63,356 bases of DNA, taken from positions 1 to 63,356 of the forward strand of contig UQIL01000012.1 of assembly GCA_900541025.1 (NCBI GenBank), written 5' to 3'. Under the pieces are notes generated by a model. The model did no database searches, was not told the DNA's origin, and saw nothing but the letters and a program-made list of their open reading frames with translations. The stretch comes from an uncultured Collinsella sp. GTDB taxonomy: Bacteria > Actinomycetota > Coriobacteriia > Coriobacteriales > Coriobacteriaceae. Each line of letters opens with the position of its first letter. Position 1 is the stretch's first letter. A program made the position numbers and the translations under genes. Positions 57,389-63,356 of this stretch are shown here, piece after piece.

Positions 57389-58624
57389 ATGTTTAATAAA
57401 AAGCCCCTCGCGGATACCACCGCCCGAAGACCCTCAACTGGTGCACAGGCCAAGATCTACAGTCGCGATAACGTGGCTCGCTATTCCGAGCGCGCTCGCC
57501 AACGTCGTCGTAGCCACACGATTCGTCACGTCGCGCTCATTGTCGTGCTTGGCGTGCTGCTGAGTGCTACTACCGCTGCCGGCCTGTGGTTTGCCACCAT
57601 TATGGGCAAGCTCGGCGATTCTAATGTCATTACCGACAATCTGCGTCGGGTTCTGGTTGACACCGATGAGGCAAAGGATCCGTTCTACGTGCTGCTTCTT
57701 GGCACCGACGGCCGTCCGGGCGAGGATACGTATCGCGCCGACTCGATTATCCTGGCACGCATCGACCCCACGCAAAAGCAGGCGACGCTCATTTCCGTTC
57801 CGCGCGACACCAAGGTCGAGTACAAGGGCGAGACCATGAAGATCAACGCCTGCCATACCGTGGGCGGCGCCGAGGCCATGGTCGAGGCGGTCAACGAGCT
57901 GTGCGGTGTTCAGATTTCCCACTATGCCGAGGTCAGCTTCGACGGTATGCAGGCGCTGATTGATTCGGTTGGCGGTATCGACATTAACGCAACCGATGAT
58001 GTTGACGACCCCGAGCACCTGGATATTAAGATTACCGCTGGCCAGCAGCATATGGACGGTGCCACCGCCCTTACCTATGCCCGCTGCCGCTACACCTATG
58101 CCGACGGCGATTACACGCGCATGCGCCACCAGCGTCAGGTGCTTGGCGCCCTTGCCAACCAGATTCTCAATAACTTCGATGCCACGAAGATCTTTGGCCT
58201 GGTTAATTCGCTGTCCGATATGCTTGTAACCGATATGAGCGTTCAGGATATCGTGGCTACGGTCAACGCCATGCGCGGTATGGATGTCGACGGTATCTAC
58301 TCGGCCAACCTGCCCTCGTACGCCGACGACAGCACCATGATCGACGGTGTGAGCTACGTCTTTGTCTACGAGGACGAGCTCAAGGAAATGATGGAGCGCG
58401 TCGATGCCGGCAAGGATCCCAAGGGTCCCAACACCATGGGTCTTTCCGACGGTTCCAGCTCTACGATCGGCGATCTGAACAACAACACGTCTGACGACTA
58501 CGCAAACGGTACCGCAACTTCATCGGTCAGCTCTGACGATTCCGATGACTCAAGCGATTCGAGCGATTCGGACTACTACGAAGAGCCCACCGGCGACGGC
58601 AACGGCTACGAAGCCAACTACTAA
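57389..58624 (+). CDS. LytR-CpsA-Psr (LCP) family cell-wall ligase
   Basis: A 411-residue membrane-bound protein that attaches teichoic-acid-like or polysaccharide chains to peptidoglycan. A basic N-terminal tail and one helix (ALIVVLGVLLSATTAAGLWFAT, about 48-70) precede the LCP domain: FYVLLLGTDGRPGEDTYRADSIILARIDP, SVPRDTKV, GGIDINATDDVDD and ALTYARCRYTYADGDYTRMRHQRQVL carry the conserved Arg and Asp residues. The last 75 residues are acidic, Ser/Asp/Asn-rich (SSDDSDDSSDSSDSDYYEEPTG) and probably disordered. ATG 57389 and TTG 57383 are both possible. The stop codon is the first triplet of a TAAGTTACGG repeat. Confidence 0.9.
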   Translation: MFNKKPLADTTARRPSTGAQAKIYSRDNVARYSERARQRRRSHTIRHVALIVVLGVLLSATTAAGLWFATIMGKLGDSNVITDNLRRVLVDTDEAKDPFYVLLLGTDGRPGEDTYRADSIILARIDPTQKQATLISVPRDTKVEYKGETMKINACHTVGGAEAMVEAVNELCGVQISHYAEVSFDGMQALIDSVGGIDINATDDVDDPEHLDIKITAGQQHMDGATALTYARCRYTYADGDYTRMRHQRQVLGALANQILNNFDATKIFGLVNSLSDMLVTDMSVQDIVATVNAMRGMDVDGIYSANLPSYADDSTMIDGVSYVFVYEDELKEMMERVDAGKDPKGPNTMGLSDGSSSTIGDLNNNTSDDYANGTATSSVSSDDSDDSSDSSDSDYYEEPTGDGNGYEANY

Positions 58625-58792
58625 GTTACGGCGTTTTACCAAACGCCGTAACGGCTCGACGCTGCGCGCCGCCCAAGGCGACAATTTGTCATTCAAAAGG
58701 CAGGGCATGACCAGAAGGTCAATGCCCTGCCTTTTTCATGCCAACTTGTTCGCCTTGGACGTCGCTCGCTGACGTTGGCTCAACCTGCGGTG
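58622..58792. repeat. TAAGTTACGG palindromic element, full copy 2
   Basis: It starts with TAA (the LCP gene stop), then GTTACGGCGTTT-TACC-AAACGCCGTAAC (58625-58652) and GCTCGACGCTGC. An inner fold-back (CCAAGGCGACAA near 58673 with TTGTTCGCCTTGG near 58747) surrounds a strong terminator hairpin, and GCTCAACCTGCGGTG (58778-58792) forms the tail, as in copy 1. Confidence 0.8.
58695..58736 (+). terminator. Terminator hairpin within the repeat after the LCP gene
   Basis: An 18-bp near-perfect stem with the core GGCAGGGCATGACC-AGAA-GGTCAATGCCCTGCC and a TTTTT tail. It ends transcripts from murA-LCP. The core resembles the hairpin at 15339-15363. Confidence 0.8.
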
Positions 58793-58812
58793 CTGACTAC
58801 TCCCCTTGCACC

Positions 58813-58853
58813 AAAAACCGCCCCGTTCTCGGTTTTTGAGGACGGGGCGGTTT
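58813..58853 (-). terminator. Intrinsic terminator of pepT
   Basis: A perfect 13-bp stem (58813-58825 with 58841-58853) and, on the - strand, a following TTTTTGG. It lies 26 bases after the pepT stop codon. Confidence 0.8.
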
Positions 58854-58878
58854 TGCTTACCTAGATTGTTCGAGTTCC

Positions 58879-60126
58879 TTATGCAAAGCGGGCGACGAGC
58901 TCCTGGAGCACGTCGGTCATCTTGACGAGCGAACTGACCGGGACGAACTCGTTGACGCCGTGGTAGCAATAGCCGCCGGTGGAAAGGTTGGGGCAGGGCA
59001 GACCGCGGAACGACAGCTGCGCGCCGTCGGTGCCGCCGCGAATCGGCAGCACTTGGGGCTCAACGCCGCAGGCAAGGTAGGCTTCCTTGGCAACATCAAT
59101 AAGCTCGGGATAGTCACGAACGATCTCGGCCATATTTCGATACTGCTGCTTAATCTCGACCGTCACGCGCTTCTCACCCAGACGCTGGTTGAGCATCGAG
59201 GCGGCGGCATCAATAAGATCGAGTTTCTGCTGGAACTTGGCGGCGTCATGGTCACGGACGATATAGCGCGCTGTGGCGTGATCGACGGTCGCAGATACAC
59301 CCTCAAGGTGATAAAAGCCCTCGTAGCCTTCCGTATACTCCGGGCGCTGCACGTAGGGGAGCAACGCGTTGAAGTCACAGAACAGATTGCCTGCGTTGAC
59401 CATACGGCCCTTAGCGTCGCCCGGGTGGATGGACTGGCCCTCAAAGCGGACGGTCGCCTCGGCGGCGTTAAAGCACTCCCACTCCAGCTCGCCGATGGGG
59501 CCGCCGTCGACCGTGTAGGCGTACTTGCAGCCAAAGGTATCGATATCCAACAGCTCGGCTCCGTGGCCGATCTCCTCGTCAGGGCAGAAGCAAATGCCGA
59601 GTGCGGGATGGGGCAGAGAAGGGTCCTGAGCGATACGCGCGACAAGCGACATGATCTCGGCGACGCCTGCCTTGTCGTCCGCGCCCAGCAGCGTGGTGCC
59701 ATCGCTGCAGACCAGGTCCTCACCCGCGAGGTCATTCAGGGCGGGAAGCTTGGCGGTACTCATGGCAACGGGCTTACCGTCAACCGTGCCGCAGACCAGG
59801 TCGCCGCCTTCGTAGTGTACGATGTGCGGCTTCACGCCGGCGCCCGGTGCAACTTCGGTGGTGTCGAGATGGGCGATCAGGCCCAGGGCGGGCTTGTCCT
59901 CAGCGCCCGCACTTGCGGGGATATGCGCGCAGACATAGGCGTGCTCGGTCACGTGGGCATCTTCCGCACCAAGCTCGCGCAGCTCTTCAGCCAGCACGTT
60001 GGCAAGGTCAAACTGAACGGCGCTCGAGGGTACCTGGTCGCAGTTTGCATCCTCGGACTGCGTGTTGATCTGGACGTAGCGCAAAAAGCGTTCGAGGACA
60101 TCGGGGCTCGTGGTGGTGTTTTCCAT
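58879..60126 (-). CDS. pepT: Peptidase T (tripeptidase)
   Basis: A 415-residue M20B zinc aminotripeptidase of the cytoplasm, which takes the first residue from tripeptides. Metal and catalytic residues: GLIAHLDTTEVAPG (His, Asp) near residue 83, LLGADDKAGVAEIM (Asp), CFCPDEEIGHGAEL (Glu pair) near 178, TVDGGPIGELEWE, and a final His in YCYHGVNEFVP near 385. Length and the ending match PepT well. ATG 60126 has GGAGCGGTCTTT upstream; the frame runs on to 60222, but without a site. It diverges from the dtxR-like gene. Confidence 0.92.
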   Translation of the reverse strand: MENTTTSPDVLERFLRYVQINTQSEDANCDQVPSSAVQFDLANVLAEELRELGAEDAHVTEHAYVCAHIPASAGAEDKPALGLIAHLDTTEVAPGAGVKPHIVHYEGGDLVCGTVDGKPVAMSTAKLPALNDLAGEDLVCSDGTTLLGADDKAGVAEIMSLVARIAQDPSLPHPALGICFCPDEEIGHGAELLDIDTFGCKYAYTVDGGPIGELEWECFNAAEATVRFEGQSIHPGDAKGRMVNAGNLFCDFNALLPYVQRPEYTEGYEGFYHLEGVSATVDHATARYIVRDHDAAKFQQKLDLIDAAASMLNQRLGEKRVTVEIKQQYRNMAEIVRDYPELIDVAKEAYLACGVEPQVLPIRGGTDGAQLSFRGLPCPNLSTGGYCYHGVNEFVPVSSLVKMTDVLQELVARFA

Positions 60127-60246
60127 AAAGACCGCTCCAATCTTGGTCGTCGTGTGCAACAAGAACTCTAGCACGGTATGCCACGGCATACCACGACGCT
60201 TGGATGGGGTAGAATCAGCCATTGAATGCAGAAGGGACGGAAGATC

Positions 60247-60669
60247 ATGGATACGACAATTAGCTCGCGCGAACTACATCTGACGGTGGCGAACGAAGAC
60301 TACTTGGAGTGCATGGTTCGCATTGAAAGCGAAGAGGGGGAAACCAACGGCGTGCGATCGGTCGACATCGCGCAGCGCCTTGGCGTCTCCAAGGCATCGG
60401 TCAATAAAGCGGTTTCGGCGCTCAAGGCATCCGAGCTTGTCGAGCAATCGCACTACGGCAAGGTAATCCTGACCGATCGCGGCCGCGAGGTTGGCACGGC
60501 TATCTGGTACCGTCATCGCCTCATCCGTACGTTTTTGGTTCAGGAGCTCGGTGTCGAATTTGAGCGAGCCGATTCCGAGGCCTGCATGATGGAGCATGCG
60601 CTATCCGAGGACACGATGAGCCGCTGGCTCGCCTATCTCGAAAAGCAGGGAATCAGCGTCGAGGAATAG
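60247..60669 (+). CDS. DtxR/MntR-family metal-dependent transcriptional regulator
   Basis: A 140-residue protein. The N-terminal winged helix (TVANEDYLECMVRIESEEG, VRSVDIAQRLGVSKASVNKAVSALKASELVEQSHYGKVILTDRG) is that of DtxR/MntR. The metal-binding and dimerisation domain follows (GTAIWYRHRLIRTFLVQELGVEFERADSEACMMEHALSEDTMSRWLAYL), where H and E residues serve as ligands. Size suits MntR, with no SH3-like third domain. Its ATG follows AGAAGGGACGG. Which metal it senses and which genes it controls cannot be told; the homocysteine methyltransferase gene follows after 10 bases. Confidence 0.85.
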   Translation: MDTTISSRELHLTVANEDYLECMVRIESEEGETNGVRSVDIAQRLGVSKASVNKAVSALKASELVEQSHYGKVILTDRGREVGTAIWYRHRLIRTFLVQELGVEFERADSEACMMEHALSEDTMSRWLAYLEKQGISVEE

Positions 60670-60679
60670 CGGGATATAT

Positions 60680-61573
60680 ATGGATACGAGTTATTACAAC
60701 CGCTTTGGTGCCGAGGAGCTTGCGCGCCGCTTGTCGAGCGAGACCTTGTTGGCGCAGGGCCCCATGGGCAGTGTTTTGTTGAGTGAGTACGATGCCGCCG
60801 ACATTCCACCGGCGTTTTGGAATCTGGCAGAGCCGCAGACCGTTTCTCGTATCCATCGCTTGTATGTCGCCGCCGGCGCGCAGGTGCTCATTACCAACAC
60901 CTTTCAGGCATCGAGCTATGCCCTCAAGCACGACCAGATTGCGCCGTCCGTGGCGGAGGTCAATCGCGGGGCCGTCGACGATGCCCGCCAGGCGCATCCT
61001 CAGCTGCTGCTGGGCTCGATGGGCCCGATCGGTATTGAGTGGTTTGCTGAGGACTCTGCCGAGTATCGTGAAATCCGAGGCGTTGCGCGCGAACAGGCGC
61101 ACGCCTTGCTCAATGCTGGTGTTGACGGTCTGCTGATCGAGACGGTGACGTCTATCCGTAATCTGCAGCCCATGCTTGCCGGCGCTCGAGATGCCGCCGA
61201 CGGCATGCCTGTTCTGGTGAGTTTTGTCGTTGACGATAAAGGCGACCTGTTGGGCGATGGCCTCAACATCGAGGCAGCCGTTTTGTACGCCGAAAAACAC
61301 GGCGCAAACTCGGTTGGTGTTAATTGCTGTTCGCTTGCGGCCGCGAACGCGGCGGTGCCCAGGATGGTTGCATCGGCGACTACTCCCGTCACGGTGCGTC
61401 CCAACGTAGGCGATCCGGTCCAGACTCAGGATGGCCCCGTATGGCACGAGAACCCCGAAGCTTTCGCGCGCGCATGCATCGAATGGAGACATGCCGGTGC
61501 CGCAATGGTGGGCAGTTGCTGTGGAACCACGGCAATCACTACGGCAGCGATGGCCGAGGCGCTCGATATATGA
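60680..61573 (+). CDS. Homocysteine S-methyltransferase family protein
   Basis: A 297-residue zinc methyltransferase barrel, as in MmuM or the N-terminal part of MetH. It has AQGPMGSVLL near residue 27, TNTFQASSYALK near 73, and the zinc cysteines: SVGVNCCSLAAAN near 213 and VGSCCGTTAITTAAMAE near 278 (three Cys in total bind the metal). The methyl donor may be S-methylmethionine or another small donor, and homocysteine the acceptor. It is coupled with a DtxR-type regulator, which suits a zinc-dependent enzyme. Confidence 0.87.
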   Translation: MDTSYYNRFGAEELARRLSSETLLAQGPMGSVLLSEYDAADIPPAFWNLAEPQTVSRIHRLYVAAGAQVLITNTFQASSYALKHDQIAPSVAEVNRGAVDDARQAHPQLLLGSMGPIGIEWFAEDSAEYREIRGVAREQAHALLNAGVDGLLIETVTSIRNLQPMLAGARDAADGMPVLVSFVVDDKGDLLGDGLNIEAAVLYAEKHGANSVGVNCCSLAAANAAVPRMVASATTPVTVRPNVGDPVQTQDGPVWHENPEAFARACIEWRHAGAAMVGSCCGTTAITTAAMAEALDI

Positions 61574-61578
61574 AGGGC

Positions 61579-61607
61579 AAAACCGCTCCATACGGGGCGG
61601 TTTTTTT
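61579..61607 (+). terminator. Intrinsic terminator after the homocysteine methyltransferase gene
   Basis: A 10-bp stem with one G-U pair (AAACCGCTCC at 61579-61588 with GGGGCGGTTT at 61594-61603), a 5-base loop and a run of seven Ts. Confidence 0.85.
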
Positions 61608-61731
61608 ATTGCTTGCATGTCCTCGGCGGCATTTGCCCAAATGGTGAATGCTGGTGTCAGCAGGTTGCCGAGTGCGTGTTGCGGGTATACCTCACGCGTA
61701 CCATGATCCAAACACTGTGAGGTGTCTGCGC

Positions 61732-63132
61732 GTGTGCGCGATAATTCATTTTGGAACTGACGGTTGGCGCGCTCGCGTCGATGAGGACTTCACTGCCGAT
61801 AACGTTGCCCGTATCGCCGATGCCGTCGGCGAGTTGTGGCAAAAGACCAATCCGGGCAAAACGGTATATATAGGGTTCGACACCCGGCCCCTGGCGCGCG
61901 AGTTCGCTGAGCTTGCGGCGGGTGTGCTAGCAGCGCACGGGCTAGACGCCGTGCTCGCTTCGCGACCTGTCCCGACCCCTGCCCTTACGTGGGCGGCGGC
62001 TTATGACGGTGAGGCGTGCGGCGCGCTCATGGTGACGGGGTCCCATCATCCGCAGGGTTATCTGTGCCTCAAGATTCGCATGGGTGACGGCTCAACCGCC
62101 AACCAGGATGTCATCGAAGAGCTCGAAGAGACCATGGCTCCCGAGCCAATGGGGATCGAGGAGCAATATCGCACCGCGGATATCATTCCTGACTATATGC
62201 AGGCGGTGGCATCGTTTGTCGATGCCGAAGCCATCCGCGCCGCGCACTTGCGCGTGGTTGTCGATCCCATGGGCGGCGCAGCCCAGGGCTATCTAGCCGA
62301 CTTGCTGCGCGAGCTTGGCGTTGAGGTGCACGAGATTCACGCCGGGCAGGCGTCTGACCAAGAAGATATCTGCCCCGACCCCGTTGAGCCTTGGGTGGAC
62401 GCTTGCGAGCGCACGGTTATCGAGGACGGAGCTTGCGCTGGCCTGGTGACCGACGGCGACGCCGACCGCATCGGCGCGGTTGACGAGCGCGGCAGATATA
62501 TACATCCGCATCAGATCATGGCGCTCGTTTTGGGCGACTTGGTTCAATTTCGTAATTTGGAGGGGCGCGTCGTCGTCAATCTTTCGTGCTCGACGCTCGT
62601 GCGTCGCATTGCCGAGGCGCTTGGCTGCCGCGTGACCGTCAAACCAGTCGGTTTCAAATATATAGCGGCGGAGATGAAGAAGGGCGGCGTCCTCATAGGC
62701 GGCGAAGAAGCCGGTGGTATCGGCATCGCCGCGCATATGCCCGAGCGCGATGGAATCCTCGCCTGTCTGATTCTGTGTGAGCTTATGGCAAAGACGGACG
62801 CGCCTTTGGGCGTTCTGGTCGACCAACTCGAGGACAGTTTTGGTAAGACGAGTTACGGTCGACGCGATTTACGCCTTGAGGCCGAAGATGCCGAAACGTT
62901 GCGAACCCTGCTGCCGGGCGTAAACCCCAAGTCGATTTGTGGCAAGGTGCCGCAAAACGTTAGTCATATGGATGGCTTGCGTTTGGCATTCGAGGATGAC
63001 ACGTGGCTGCTGGTCCGTCCTAGCGGGACCGAACCAGTGGTGCGCGTCTACGCCGAGGGGTTCTCGGTGGAAGAACGTGATGAGTTGCTCGATGCTGGCT
63101 GTGCTTTAGCTAGGGGGACGTATCCGCTCTAA
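61732..63132 (+). CDS. Phosphohexomutase (phosphoglucomutase/phosphomannomutase family)
   Basis: A 466-residue alpha-D-phosphohexomutase. The four-domain signature is complete: the phosphoserine loop is VTGSHHPQGYLCLKI (about residue 103; the usual form is TASHNP, so N is H and A is G here), the metal loop DGDADRIGAVDE (about 243), the sugar loop IGGEEAGGIGI (about 327; usual form GEESGG) and the phosphate loop RPSGTEPVVRVY (about 434). It interconverts 1- and 6-phosphate sugars for glycogen, cell wall or capsule. GTG 61732 starts the conserved IIHFGTDGWR; an earlier start at 61648 lies in non-conserved DNA. The changed residues may indicate a different sugar. Confidence 0.85.
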   Translation: MCAIIHFGTDGWRARVDEDFTADNVARIADAVGELWQKTNPGKTVYIGFDTRPLAREFAELAAGVLAAHGLDAVLASRPVPTPALTWAAAYDGEACGALMVTGSHHPQGYLCLKIRMGDGSTANQDVIEELEETMAPEPMGIEEQYRTADIIPDYMQAVASFVDAEAIRAAHLRVVVDPMGGAAQGYLADLLRELGVEVHEIHAGQASDQEDICPDPVEPWVDACERTVIEDGACAGLVTDGDADRIGAVDERGRYIHPHQIMALVLGDLVQFRNLEGRVVVNLSCSTLVRRIAEALGCRVTVKPVGFKYIAAEMKKGGVLIGGEEAGGIGIAAHMPERDGILACLILCELMAKTDAPLGVLVDQLEDSFGKTSYGRRDLRLEAEDAETLRTLLPGVNPKSICGKVPQNVSHMDGLRLAFEDDTWLLVRPSGTEPVVRVYAEGFSVEERDELLDAGCALARGTYPL

Positions 63133-63356
63133 CCATGAGACTGCCTTATATAAAGAGATGCTCGGCGAGCGGTAGGTAACGGCTGGCAAACGTTAGTCGG
63201 ATTCCAAGATGTGTAGGAAATGTGTACGCCCAGATTCCCGCCCACGGCGCCCCTCCGGTCTGGCAATATATCTCCTTGCCGCGCGGCCCGGTGGAACCGG
63301 ATGAGCCGCAAAGCGTGCACCTTGAGAACCGGATACTGCGAGGATGGACACTTCAA
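63133..63356 (+). promoter_or_regulatory. Gene-free right edge; possible rRNA operon leader
   Basis: About 220 bases without a convincing gene. The last 40 bases (CACCTTGAGAACCGGATACTG, then CGAGGATGGACACTTCAA) resemble the TTTGAGAACTC-type boxes found just upstream of 16S rRNA in actinobacteria. A - strand open frame across the region has no family match or site. The assignment needs the next few hundred bases. Confidence 0.35.

Noticed and set aside
63129..63356. 75-codon - strand frame at the right edge
   Set aside because: It begins at the window edge, has no family match, and overlaps a likely rRNA leader.

Overview
The window reads as a chromosomal segment of a high-GC, gut-type actinobacterium of the class Coriobacteriia, most likely Collinsella. 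That placement is an inference from gene content, codon bias, start-codon use and the style of intergenic repeats; no 16S sequence is inside the window. Genes lie on both strands, most carry AAGGAG-type ribosome binding sites, and GTG or TTG starts occur.

Left part (1-21.6 kb). A partial RlmL-type rRNA methyltransferase diverges from a HAD phosphatase. Next comes a sugar locus: a DeoR repressor divergent from a transaldolase/fructose-6-phosphate aldolase and an ascorbate-type PTS (IIA, IIB, IIC), then a second, very similar aldolase. A Tex RNA-binding protein follows, then a Gfo/Idh oxidoreductase, an OFA-type MFS carrier and an SDR dehydrogenase divergent from a LysR regulator. After a GGDEF gene broken by an in-frame TGA there is a MarR-ABC-ABC exporter operon, pyridoxamine kinase with a TIGR04076 protein, and a low-molecular-weight tyrosine phosphatase.

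Middle part (21.6-41 kb, accessory). Two AAA/DUF4143 ATPases sit here, each preceded by a short array of phased repeats (33-bp and 32-bp periods) that runs into the start codon. Between them are an MFS exporter, an isopentenyl-diphosphate isomerase with an N-terminal LpdD-like domain, an acidic membrane protein, an aldose epimerase, a polar amino acid ABC transporter and an M20 peptidase. A 6.8-kb gene for a giant, isopeptide-repeat surface adhesin follows. Its leader has a strong Shine-Dalgarno and ATG, then a run of seven Gs. With 7 Gs the leader frame stops at once; with 6 or 9 Gs it reads straight into the adhesin. This looks like a slipped-strand on/off switch and is the most exciting find.

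Right part (41-63.4 kb, housekeeping). prfA and prmC, then two tandem toxin-antitoxin modules (HicAB, HigBA), Sua5/TsaC, glpK and upp. The complete atp operon (atpI-like, BEFHAGDC) starts from a near-consensus promoter and ends in a terminator. murA, an LCP-family cell-wall ligase, peptidase T, a DtxR-type regulator, a homocysteine methyltransferase and a phosphohexomutase complete the set. The last 220 bases have no convincing gene and may be an rRNA operon leader.

Intergenic DNA is unusually rich in fold-back repeats: three copies of an element starting TAAGTTACGG, two of a GAGCGTGG palindrome, a perfect 38-bp-arm palindrome, a 216-bp MITE-like fold-back, and a GGGCAT-GACC hairpin family. 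No transposase, CRISPR array or tRNA gene was found.
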